In this document: piece after piece, positions 1 to 6,834 of the stretch
Layout of the letters: each line of letters starts with the position of its first letter
Numbering within the stretch: position 1 is the first letter of the stretch
NCBI GenBank assembly: GCA_903938935.1
Contig: CAJAFD010000533.1
Coordinates: forward strand, 1 to 6,834
Reading direction: 5' to 3'
Length of the DNA: 6,834 nucleotides
Origin: an uncultured Opitutia bacterium
GTDB taxonomy: Bacteria; Verrucomicrobiota; Verrucomicrobiia; Opitutales; Opitutaceae
Translations under genes and position numbers: made by a program
The notes under the pieces: generated by a model
The model's database searches: none
What the model was told of the DNA's origin: nothing
Seen by the model: the letters and a program-made list of their open reading frames with translations, nothing else

Positions 1-411
1 ATGCTCGAAGCCTTCGACGTGCCCAAGCGCGTCGTCTGCGTCGCCCGTCGCGACACCACCAACACCGCCCTCCAAGCCCTCGTGTTGCTCAACGGTCCGC
101 AATTCGTCGAAGCCGCCCGCGTCCTCGCGGAAAATCTTTACCGCGCGCACGCGGGCCAACCCGACGCCCTGGTCGCCGCCGCCTTCCGCCGCCTGACGTT
201 GCGCACGGCCGATGCCGCCGAGCAGAAAATCCTTGGCCGCCTCTTCGACGAACAACTCACCTGGTTCCGCGCGCATCCCGCCGACGCCGACAGACATCTC
301 GCGCTCGGCGACACCCCGCGCGACCCCAAGCTGCCCGCGCCCGAGATCGCGGCCCTCGCCACCGTCGTCAACACGCTCATGAACCACGACGCCTTTGCCG
401 TGAAACGCTGA
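1..411 (+). CDS. DUF1553 (PSD1-type) protein, C-terminal fragment (5' end outside window)
   Basis: This is the 3' end of a larger gene cut by the window start. The first ATG at base 1 is almost certainly internal, because full-length family members are many hundreds of residues long and usually carry a DUF1549 domain, often with cytochrome-c-like domains, ahead of DUF1553. The visible 136 residues match the end of DUF1553: a segment F-D-x-P-K-R, then T-N-T-A-L-Q-A-L-V-L-L-N and P-Q-F-V-E-A-A-R at about residues 20-40, and a closing helix with the usual L-x-x-V-x-N-T-L-x-N-H-D-A-F pattern. These proteins are common in Planctomycetota and Verrucomicrobiota and are thought to be exported; their reaction is not established. 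The stop lies 6 bases before the DUF1501 start, the usual partner, so the two are probably co-transcribed. Family assignment is firm; function is unknown. Confidence 0.88.
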   Translation: MLEAFDVPKRVVCVARRDTTNTALQALVLLNGPQFVEAARVLAENLYRAHAGQPDALVAAAFRRLTLRTADAAEQKILGRLFDEQLTWFRAHPADADRHLALGDTPRDPKLPAPEIAALATVVNTLMNHDAFAVKR

Positions 412-417
412 TCTGCC

Positions 418-1905
418 ATGTCCCAACCTTCCACCCCGCCGCCCCTCTGCACCGGCCAAGCTCCGTGGCTCGCGATGAGTCGCCGCGAATGCCTCAACCG
501 CATGGCGCTTGGTCTCGGCGGCATCGCCCTCGCCGATCTACTCAGCCGCAACGCCTCCGCTGCGCCGGCCGCGGTGGCTCCGCTCCCTGGTCGCCCCGCG
601 TTGCCCGGACTCCCGCACTTCGCCGCCAAGGCCAAGCGCATCATTTATCTGTTTCAATCCGGCGGCCCCTCGCAGCTCGATCTGTACGATTACAAGCCGC
701 TGCTCAACCAGCGCCACGGCGAACAACTCCCCGACAGCGTGCGCGGCAGCCAACGCCTCACCGGCATGTCGAGCAACCAAAGCTCGATCCCGATCGCCGG
801 CTCACCGTTTAAGTTTTCTCGTTACGGCCAAAGCGGCGCGTGGATCAGCGACCTCCTCCCGTACACCGCGAAGATCGCCGATGACCTCTGCGTGGTGCGC
901 TCGATGCACACCGATTCCATCAACCACGGCCCGGGCGTGACGTTCATGCAAACCGGCTCGCAGATTCCCGGTCGCCCGAGCTTCGGCTCGTGGCTCGACT
1001 ACGGCCTCGGCAGCACGAGCGACAATCTACCGTCCTTCGTCGTTCTCCTCACCAAAGACAAACGCGGCCAACCGCTCATGTCGCACCTGTGGGGCTCGGG
1101 TTTTCTCCCCGCCAAGCACCAAGGCGTGCGCTTCCGCTCGGGTGCTGATCCCGTCCTCTATCTCGGCAACCCCGCCGGCGTCTCGCCCGAAAATCGCCGC
1201 CTCGCGCTCGACCGGCTCCGCGAGTTGCACGAACACCAATTCGCCGGCACGCCCGACGCCGAAATCTCCACGCGCATTTCCAATTACGAGATGGCGTTCA
1301 ACCTCCAGACGAGCGTGCCCGAAGTCACCGACCTCAAAGACGAACCCGCGCACGTCGTCGACTCCTACGGCCCCGACGCCCGCAAGCCCGGTTCGTTCGC
1401 CGCCAATTGCCTCCTCGCCCGCCGGCTCGCCGAGCGCGGCGTGAAGTTCATCCAGCTCTATCACCAAGATTGGGACCACCACGGCGCGTTGCCCGGCAGC
1501 ATCAAAAAAGAGTGCCTGCAAACCGACCAAGCCGCCGCCGCGCTCGTCACCGATCTCAAGAATCGCGGGATGCTCGACGACACGCTCGTCGTCTGGGGCG
1601 GTGAGTTTGGCCGCACCAATTACTGCCAAGGCATCATGACGGCGAACAACTTTGGGCGCGACCATCACCCGCGCTGTTTCTCGCTCTGGATGGCGGGTGG
1701 CGGCGTGAAGCCGGGCATCTCCTACGGCGAGACCGACGAGTACGGCTACAACGTCGCCAAAGATCCGGTGCACGTCCACGACTTGCACGCGACGATCTTG
1801 CACCTCTTCGGCATCGATCACGAGCGTCTCACGTACAAATTCCAAGGCCGCCGCTATCGTCTCACCGATGTCTTCGGCAAAGTCGTCAAAGATCTCCTCG
1901 TCTGA
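418..1905 (+). CDS. DUF1501 domain protein (alkaline phosphatase/sulfatase-like fold), Tat-like signal
   Basis: This is a complete 495-residue DUF1501 protein, a typical length. DUF1501 proteins belong to the alkaline phosphatase/sulfatase-like superfamily; substrate and reaction are unknown. Family landmarks appear in order: Y-L-F-Q-S-G-G-P-S-Q-L-D at about residues 77-88, Q-L-Y-H-Q-D-W-D-H-H-G ending at residue 356, W-G-G-E-F-G-R-T at 393-400, G-R-D-H-H-P at 413-418, and a closing H-D-L-H-A-T-I-L-H-L-F-G-I segment. The Asp, His and Glu residues in these blocks are candidate metal ligands by analogy. Near the N-terminus S-R-R-E-C-L (21-26) precedes a hydrophobic stretch (29-42) and an Ala-rich region, which resembles a twin-arginine signal and suggests export in folded form. 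I chose the ATG at 418 because relatives often carry residues ahead of the Arg pair; the ATG at 475 is an alternative. No clear ribosome binding site is visible for either. It follows the DUF1553 gene by 6 bases. Confidence 0.93.
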   Translation: MSQPSTPPPLCTGQAPWLAMSRRECLNRMALGLGGIALADLLSRNASAAPAAVAPLPGRPALPGLPHFAAKAKRIIYLFQSGGPSQLDLYDYKPLLNQRHGEQLPDSVRGSQRLTGMSSNQSSIPIAGSPFKFSRYGQSGAWISDLLPYTAKIADDLCVVRSMHTDSINHGPGVTFMQTGSQIPGRPSFGSWLDYGLGSTSDNLPSFVVLLTKDKRGQPLMSHLWGSGFLPAKHQGVRFRSGADPVLYLGNPAGVSPENRRLALDRLRELHEHQFAGTPDAEISTRISNYEMAFNLQTSVPEVTDLKDEPAHVVDSYGPDARKPGSFAANCLLARRLAERGVKFIQLYHQDWDHHGALPGSIKKECLQTDQAAAALVTDLKNRGMLDDTLVVWGGEFGRTNYCQGIMTANNFGRDHHPRCFSLWMAGGGVKPGISYGETDEYGYNVAKDPVHVHDLHATILHLFGIDHERLTYKFQGRRYRLTDVFGKVVKDLLV

Positions 1906-1912
1906 GCCAATC

Positions 1913-2416
1913 ATGACTGATGCCCTCGCGAGCGCCCGCGCTCTCACCGCCGAGCTGCGCGCGCACCTCGCGACGATCGTCCTCGGCACCGCCACAGCCG
2001 ACGGCACGCCCGATGCCTCCGTCGCCGCCGCGCTCCTCGATAGCGACGGCGCATTCGTCATCTACGTCAGCGGACTGGCCGCGCATACGCGCCACCTCCG
2101 CGTCAACCCGCGCGCCAGTGTGCTGCTCACCGCAGCCGAAACTTCCGCCGGCAACGCCTTCGCCCGCCCGCGATTGACCTTCGCTTGTGCCGCCGAACCG
2201 GTCGCGCGCGACGGAGAAAAACACGGCGCATATGTCGCTGCGTTTCGCGAGAAATTTGGCGCAACGATCGACGTCTTGGCGACGTTGCCCGACTTCCAGT
2301 TCTTCCGCCTGCGGCCGCAAAGCGGACGCGTCGTCGCGGGCTTTGGCGCAGCGTTCAACGTCGATCCACTCGACTGGAGCCAGCTCACACCCATCGGTCC
2401 GCCGCCCGCGCGTTGA
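1913..2416 (+). CDS. HugZ-like pyridoxamine 5'-phosphate oxidase-fold protein
   Basis: This is a 167-residue protein of the split-barrel flavin-binding (PNPOx-like) superfamily, closest in pattern to the HugZ-type group. Visible features are the opening strand A-T-I-V-L-G-T-A-T-A-D-G-T-P at about 20-33, the helix-leading segment S-G-L-A-A-H-T-R-H-L-R-V-N-P (53-66), which is typical of this family, and the end pattern F-F-R-L-R-P followed by A-G-F-G-A-A-F (142-148). HugZ-type members include haem-degrading enzymes, but other relatives bind FMN, F420 or unknown ligands, so substrate cannot be assigned. It ends soon after the G-F-G block and lacks the C-terminal DUF2470 domain of longer homologues. 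The ATG at 1913, 7 bases after the DUF1501 stop, gives a normal family N-terminus; an in-frame extension upstream would overlap DUF1501. It is probably the last gene of the plus-strand unit. No signal peptide is seen, so it is probably cytoplasmic, unlike its exported neighbours. Confidence 0.83.
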   Translation: MTDALASARALTAELRAHLATIVLGTATADGTPDASVAAALLDSDGAFVIYVSGLAAHTRHLRVNPRASVLLTAAETSAGNAFARPRLTFACAAEPVARDGEKHGAYVAAFREKFGATIDVLATLPDFQFFRLRPQSGRVVAGFGAAFNVDPLDWSQLTPIGPPPAR

Positions 2417-2417
2417 A

Positions 2418-2441
2418 CCGTCCGGCATTTACGCCGGACGG
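2418..2441. terminator. Hairpin between convergent genes, probable bidirectional terminator
   Basis: A perfect 9-base inverted repeat (CCGTCCGGC and GCCGGACGG) flanks a 6-base loop. It starts 2 bases after the HugZ-like stop and ends 17 bases before the stop of the convergent prolyl oligopeptidase gene. Position and symmetry fit a transcription end for both strands. No run of T follows on either strand, so it is not a textbook intrinsic terminator; it may act as a 3' RNA-stabilising stem or work together with Rho. Confidence 0.6.
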
Positions 2442-2458
2442 CTGGACGAAGCCTATGG

Positions 2459-4603
2459 TTACTTGGGATCGAGCCCGAGAAAGTGCAGCGCGAAGGCGAA
2501 TTTGTCCGCCGCCTCGTCGATGATCTTAGTCGTGGGCTTGCCCGCGCCGTGACCGGCCTTCGTCTCGATACGCACCAACACCGGGCCCGCGTCGGGCGCG
2601 ACGCCCGCCTGCATCGCCGCAGTGTATTTAAACGAGTGGCCGGGATGCACGCGGTCGTCATGATCCGCGGTCGTCACCAACACCGCCGGATAACGCCCGC
2701 CCTTTTTCACCGTGTGCAACGGCGAATAAGCCGAGAGGTAACGAAAACCTTCCGGCGTGTCGCTGGAACCGTAGTCACTCGTCCAAGCAAAACCGACGGT
2801 GAATTTGTGGAAGCGCAGCATATCCATGACGCCGACGGCCGGCCACGCGACGCGGCAGAGATCGGGTCGCTGGTTGATCACCGCCGCGACAAGCAGGCCG
2901 CCGTTACTACCGCCGCTCAACACGAGGTGCGCGGGCGACGTGTAGTGATTCGCCGTGAGCCACTCCGCAGCCGCGATGTAGTCGTCGAAGACGTTTTGCT
3001 TGCGCTCTTTCGTGCCGGCTTGGTGCCAGTCTTTGCCGTACTCGCCGCCGCCGCGCAGGTTGGGCAGCGCGTAAATCCCGCCTTGCTCCAGCCACGCGAG
3101 ATTGGCCACCGAGAAGGTCGGCGTGAGGGAAATGTTAAAACCGCCATACGCGTAGAGCAGCGTCGGCGCGGTGCCGTCGAGCTTCAGGCCTTTCTTGTGC
3201 GTGATAAACATCGGGATCTTCGTGCCGTCTTTTGAGGCGTAGAAGATCTGTTTCGTCTCGTAGTTCGCAGGATCGAAGGCGACCTGCGGCGCTTGAAACA
3301 CGCCGCCTTGGGCAGCCTTGAGGTCGTAGCGATAATTGGTCGTCGGCGTCGTGAAGGAGGAGAAACTATAAAACAGCTCCGTCTCCTCGTCGCGTCCGCT
3401 CACGCCCGCGACCGTGCCAATGCCGGGCAAATCAATCCCGCCCAGCGCGCGTCCATCGCGCGCGTAGACGAGCAAGCGACTGCTCGCATCGCGCATGACG
3501 CGGACGACAAATTTTCCGCCGATGAGATCGACGGACTCGATCACGTCTTTGCTCTCGGGAATCAGCGTCTGCCAATTCGACCGCGCCGGCGCCTTCGGAT
3601 CAATTTTGATCAACCGATTGCGCGGGGCGTCGAGGTTGGTCAGCACAAAAAGATAGGCGCCGTCACTGCCGATGACGTCGAACTTCGCTTCAAATTTATC
3701 CGCCAGCGCGAGTACGGGAGCGTCGAGCTTGGGTGCTCGCGGATCGCCGAGATCGATTACGCGCAGTAGGTTTTCCGAGGAAGAACCACGCCGAATCGAA
3801 ATCTCGAGCCAACGTCCATCCTCGGTCGTGCCGCCGCCGACAAACCACTGGGGCTGATCCGGCACCGCGTGGATGAGCACGTCGCGCTCCTGCGGCGTGC
3901 CGAGGCGATGGTAGTAGAGCTGTTGGTGCTCGAGCTTGCTGAAGGTCTTGCCTGTGCCTTCGACGATCTGAGGTGCCGGGTAACGCGAGTAGAAAAAACC
4001 CGCATGGTCGTTGGTCCAGGAGATGCCGGAAAATTTCACCCATTTGATCACATCGCCGGTGTCTTTGCCGGTCTCAACCGAGCGCACGCGAAACTCATTC
4101 CAATCTGAGCCCGCTGCAGCGGTGCCGTAAGCGACCCATTTGCCGTCGCGCGAAACCGCCGTGGCCGTGAGGGCGACAGTGCCATCGGAGGCGAGCGTGT
4201 TGGGATCGATCAACACGCGGGGCTCGTTCGCCGTCGCATCTTGCACGTAAAACACGGCCTGATTCTGCAAGCCGCTGTTGCGCGAATAAAACACGCGCCC
4301 GCCTTCTTTCTTAGGCAAACCGATGCGCGGGTAATTCCAGAGCTCGGTGAGGCGGGTCTTAAACTTGGCGCGCCAAGGCAACGTCGTGAGCAGGCTGTCC
4401 GTGATTTTGTTTTGCGCTGCGACCCAGGACTGCGTCGACGGCGAATCGAGTTCCTCCAACCACCGATATGGATCTGCGACGGACGTACCGTGATAGTTAT
4501 CCACCACGGAACCAGGTTCCGCAGCAGGATAGTTCCAATTCGCGGGAGCGGCGGAGACAACAGAGGTCATGAGAGCAAGAGCAAGGAGCGAGGGGATACG
4601 CAT
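2459..4603 (-). CDS. Prolyl oligopeptidase, S9A family, with signal peptide
   Basis: This is a complete 714-residue serine peptidase that cleaves short peptides after proline (prolyl endopeptidase, EC 3.4.21.26 by homology). Residues 1 to about 18 (MRIPSLLALALMTSVVSA) form a short signal peptide, so the enzyme is probably periplasmic, as in some other bacterial members. An N-terminal propeller domain spans roughly residues 25-420, and an alpha/beta-hydrolase domain follows. The catalytic triad is visible: Ser566 in G-G-S-N-G-G, Asp649 in H-D-D-R-V and His685 in A-G-H-G-A-G-K-P-T. Other family marks are Y-G-G-F-N, supplying the oxyanion Tyr, R-G-G-G-E-Y-G, the W-T-S-D-Y-G substrate-pocket Trp and the Arg after the catalytic Asp. 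I prefer the ATG at 4603 over a TTG at 4633: it places the signal peptide at the N-terminus and has a weak GGTGAG upstream. It follows the XylR-like gene by 51 bases and could share its transcript. Confidence 0.96.
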   Translation of the reverse strand: MRIPSLLALALMTSVVSAAPANWNYPAAEPGSVVDNYHGTSVADPYRWLEELDSPSTQSWVAAQNKITDSLLTTLPWRAKFKTRLTELWNYPRIGLPKKEGGRVFYSRNSGLQNQAVFYVQDATANEPRVLIDPNTLASDGTVALTATAVSRDGKWVAYGTAAAGSDWNEFRVRSVETGKDTGDVIKWVKFSGISWTNDHAGFFYSRYPAPQIVEGTGKTFSKLEHQQLYYHRLGTPQERDVLIHAVPDQPQWFVGGGTTEDGRWLEISIRRGSSSENLLRVIDLGDPRAPKLDAPVLALADKFEAKFDVIGSDGAYLFVLTNLDAPRNRLIKIDPKAPARSNWQTLIPESKDVIESVDLIGGKFVVRVMRDASSRLLVYARDGRALGGIDLPGIGTVAGVSGRDEETELFYSFSSFTTPTTNYRYDLKAAQGGVFQAPQVAFDPANYETKQIFYASKDGTKIPMFITHKKGLKLDGTAPTLLYAYGGFNISLTPTFSVANLAWLEQGGIYALPNLRGGGEYGKDWHQAGTKERKQNVFDDYIAAAEWLTANHYTSPAHLVLSGGSNGGLLVAAVINQRPDLCRVAWPAVGVMDMLRFHKFTVGFAWTSDYGSSDTPEGFRYLSAYSPLHTVKKGGRYPAVLVTTADHDDRVHPGHSFKYTAAMQAGVAPDAGPVLVRIETKAGHGAGKPTTKIIDEAADKFAFALHFLGLDPK

Positions 4604-4624
4604 GCACTCACCGAGCCAAGAAAC

Positions 4625-4648
4625 GCGCGCCAAGGCAAGGCTGCGCGC
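4625..4648 (-). terminator. Weak GC hairpin between the regulator and peptidase genes
   Basis: GCGCGC occurs at 4625-4630 and again at 4643-4648, separated by 12 bases that carry a CCTTG tandem repeat on the minus strand. On that strand the stem is followed by GTTTCTT. It could be a weak terminator or attenuator reducing read-through from the regulator gene into the peptidase gene. GCGCGC is self-complementary and common in DNA this GC-rich, so it may be chance. Confidence 0.22.
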
Positions 4649-4654
4649 TCAACG

Positions 4655-5821
4655 CTAAGCTGACTTTCCCGCCCCGTGCTTCGCCCGATACGCAAATGGA
4701 CTCAGCCCCGTCTCACGGCGAAACGCGACGCACAGATAACTCGCGTTGTCGAAACCGGCCTGCTCCGCGACCTCACTGATGGCGACCTTGCTCTCCGCGA
4801 GCAGATGCTTCGCCCGTGCGATGCGCTGTTGCACGATCTGGCGGTGCGGCGACTGTCCAAGCAAGGCCTTGAATTTTTCTTCCAAACGCGTCCGCGACAT
4901 CGGCACCGCCCGCAACACATCACCCACGTCCACTCCCGCACACGCGTGTTGCCTGATAAATTTTAACGCCGCGGCTACTTTCGCATCGGCCACGGCCACG
5001 ACATCCGTCGATTGCCGCTCCACCACGCGGACGGGCTGCACCTGATGCGTCGGCGCCACCGATTTCTTCTCACCGCGCATCAACCGCGCGAGCAACGCCG
5101 CCGCTTCATAGCCGGAGCGTCGCGCATTCGGTTGCACGCTGCTGAGCGGCGGATTCGCTAGTTCGCACACGAGTTCATCGTTGTCTACGCCGAGCACCGC
5201 GACTTGCTCGGGCACATTTAAACCGAGCAACTGACACGCTTCGAGCACTTGCAACGCGCGGCCATCATAACACGCAAAAACCGCCACCGGTTTCGGGAGG
5301 GCTTTTAACCAGCGCGCAATCGCCCGAATCTCCGCGTCGGAGCCTGGCCGACCACCCACCGCTTGCTCGACGAAATCGACACAGCGCCGGCCTTTCGCGG
5401 CGACTCCGCGCTTAAACTCCGCCCCGCGCTGCCGCGACCACAGAAACCGTCGGTCTCCGCAGTACGCCAACTCCGCAAAACCCTTTCCCTCCAAGTGCTC
5501 GGCCGCGAGTCGCGCCACGGCCGCGTTGTCGATACTCACGCGCGAAAACTCCGAGCTGAATCGCTCCGCGCTTACGTCGATCACCGGCAGGCGAGTTCTC
5601 CGCAACGCCGCCGCGATTTGCGGCGAATCCACGCGCGCGATGATGCCGTCGCCTTGCCAATCCTTGAGCCACGTCGGCAAGGGCGCACCGCGGCCTTGTT
5701 CGGTAAAACGAATCGCCCAACGTTCGCCTTCGCGCATCCAATCCCGCACCCCATACAACAGATCGCGCCCGTACCGATTCGAGGTCTCGATCAACAACGC
5801 GACTTTTTTGGGCGGTTTCAT
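4655..5821 (-). CDS. xylR: XylR-like transcriptional regulator (LacI-type sugar-binding domain plus AraC HTH)
   Basis: This 388-residue regulator has the architecture and length of Escherichia coli XylR (about 392 residues). Residues about 5-275 form a periplasmic-binding-protein-like sensor domain, opening with K-V-A-L-L-I-E-T-S-N-R-Y-G-R and containing V-L-G-V-D-N-D-E-L and L-S-S-V-Q-P-N, both typical of LacI/XylR ligand domains. Next comes P-V-R-V-V-E-R-Q-S-T-D, a XylR-like linker. The AraC-type DNA-binding domain occupies about 283-380, with a first helix-turn-helix near 297-318 and a second near 346-369, ending in the signature F-R-R-E-T-G-L-S-P-F-A-Y-R. It probably senses xylose or a related sugar and controls the divergent xylA, 144 bases away. 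I chose the ATG at 5821 because the sensor domain starts immediately after it; an upstream TTG at 5887 would add 22 non-family residues inside the control region. No Shine-Dalgarno sequence is visible. The exact ligand is inferred from the neighbour. Confidence 0.9.
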   Translation of the reverse strand: MKPPKKVALLIETSNRYGRDLLYGVRDWMREGERWAIRFTEQGRGAPLPTWLKDWQGDGIIARVDSPQIAAALRRTRLPVIDVSAERFSSEFSRVSIDNAAVARLAAEHLEGKGFAELAYCGDRRFLWSRQRGAEFKRGVAAKGRRCVDFVEQAVGGRPGSDAEIRAIARWLKALPKPVAVFACYDGRALQVLEACQLLGLNVPEQVAVLGVDNDELVCELANPPLSSVQPNARRSGYEAAALLARLMRGEKKSVAPTHQVQPVRVVERQSTDVVAVADAKVAAALKFIRQHACAGVDVGDVLRAVPMSRTRLEEKFKALLGQSPHRQIVQQRIARAKHLLAESKVAISEVAEQAGFDNASYLCVAFRRETGLSPFAYRAKHGAGKSA

Positions 5822-5965
5822 GCGTGGAGCTGAGTCTTGCCGACCCAAGGTGGATTCGAGCCTGAAACCTATGCCGTTAAAAATCAAAATTTATATATGG
5901 ATTCTTACACACCTGTCGTCTCGCGCCCGCCGGAGAATTCACCCACTGATTAAAACCCATTCCTC
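5822..5965. promoter_or_regulatory. Divergent xylR-xylA control region
   Basis: These 144 bases separate the starts of the XylR-like gene and xylA, so they must carry promoters in both directions unless transcription comes from elsewhere. Bases 5876-5907 stand out, with 27 of 32 being A or T in otherwise GC-rich DNA. The run TATATAT (5892-5898) could serve as a -10 element on either strand, with TATAAA on the minus strand at 5895-5890. I see no convincing -35 match, so exact promoters are not assigned. The region from 5909 to the xylA start is mixed in composition and contains no AGGAGG-like motif close to the ATG. Confidence 0.6.
5878..5907. promoter_or_regulatory. Imperfect inverted repeat, candidate operator
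   Basis: TAAAAATC at 5878-5885 and GATTCTTA at 5900-5907 are inverted copies matching at 7 of 8 positions, with arm centres 22 bases apart, about two helical turns. The pair brackets the TATATAT run, so a bound dimer would cover a likely promoter. A separate direct repeat, TGGATTC, lies at 5851-5857 and 5898-5904, and its second copy overlaps the right arm. AraC-type regulators usually bind direct repeats, so it is unclear which arrangement is functional, if either. Confidence 0.35.

Positions 5966-6834
<869 letters not shown>

Noticed and set aside
138..644. A 168-codon minus-strand open frame spanning the DUF1553-DUF1501 junction.
   Set aside because: It is Ala/Arg/Ser-rich with no recognisable domain and is antisense to two family-matched genes.
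1027..2061. A 344-codon open frame on the minus strand opposite the DUF1501 gene and the start of the HugZ-like gene.
   Set aside because: It lies antisense to a well-matched DUF1501 protein. Its translation is a low-complexity mix of Ala, Val, Glu, Gly and Asp with no recognisable motif, as expected for the reverse of GC-rich coding DNA.
2483..3235. A 250-codon plus-strand open frame opposite the prolyl oligopeptidase gene, with a similar 158-codon one at 3293-3769.
   Set aside because: Both are Arg-rich, have no family resemblance and sit antisense to conserved catalytic segments of the peptidase.
4604..4633. A TTG start giving the prolyl oligopeptidase 10 extra residues.
   Set aside because: It would put non-signal residues ahead of a clean signal peptide, and the ATG at 4603 has a better upstream context.
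5822..5887. A 22-residue N-terminal extension of the XylR-like protein from a TTG codon.
   Set aside because: The extension does not resemble the family and would run through the AT-rich control region; the ATG at 5821 starts right before the sensor domain.

Overview
The window is GC-rich, densely coding DNA of an ordinary chromosomal type. It most likely comes from a Verrucomicrobiota bacterium, with an Opitutaceae-like lineage as the best guess. Two things suggest this. One is a DUF1553 (PSD1-type) gene followed directly by a DUF1501 gene, a pairing typical of Planctomycetota and Verrucomicrobiota. The other is a XylR-type regulator divergent from a class II xylose isomerase gene. The taxonomic call is inference from gene content, not from a marker gene.

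Layout. (1) Positions 1-2416, plus strand: the 3' end of a DUF1553 gene, a complete DUF1501 gene with a twin-arginine-like N-terminus, and a small HugZ-like pyridoxamine-5'-phosphate-oxidase-fold gene. The gaps are only 6 and 7 bases, so this looks like one transcription unit. (2) Positions 2418-2441: a perfect 9-bp-stem hairpin between convergent genes, probably a shared terminator. (3) Positions 2459-5821, minus strand: a XylR-like AraC-family regulator, then 51 bases later a secreted prolyl oligopeptidase. Both are complete and may be co-transcribed. (4) Positions 5822-5965: a divergent intergenic region with a sharply AT-rich core holding an imperfect inverted repeat, the likely shared control region. 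(5) From 5966, plus strand: xylose isomerase (xylA), whose frame runs open off the window end with about two thirds of the enzyme present.

How the genes fit together. The XylR-like protein probably senses xylose or a related sugar and controls xylA from the shared intergenic region. XylA converts D-xylose to D-xylulose in the cytoplasm. The prolyl oligopeptidase carries an apparent signal peptide and all catalytic residues. Its link to the xylose genes is positional only. The DUF1553/DUF1501 pair belongs to an exported protein system whose biochemical role is not settled.

I found no RNA genes, CRISPR arrays, insertion sequences or phage genes. No gene in the window looks like a previously undescribed system. 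The points most worth following up are the DUF1553/DUF1501/HugZ-like cluster, the regulator-peptidase pairing, the operator-like structure upstream of xylA, and the lack of Shine-Dalgarno sequences before most starts.
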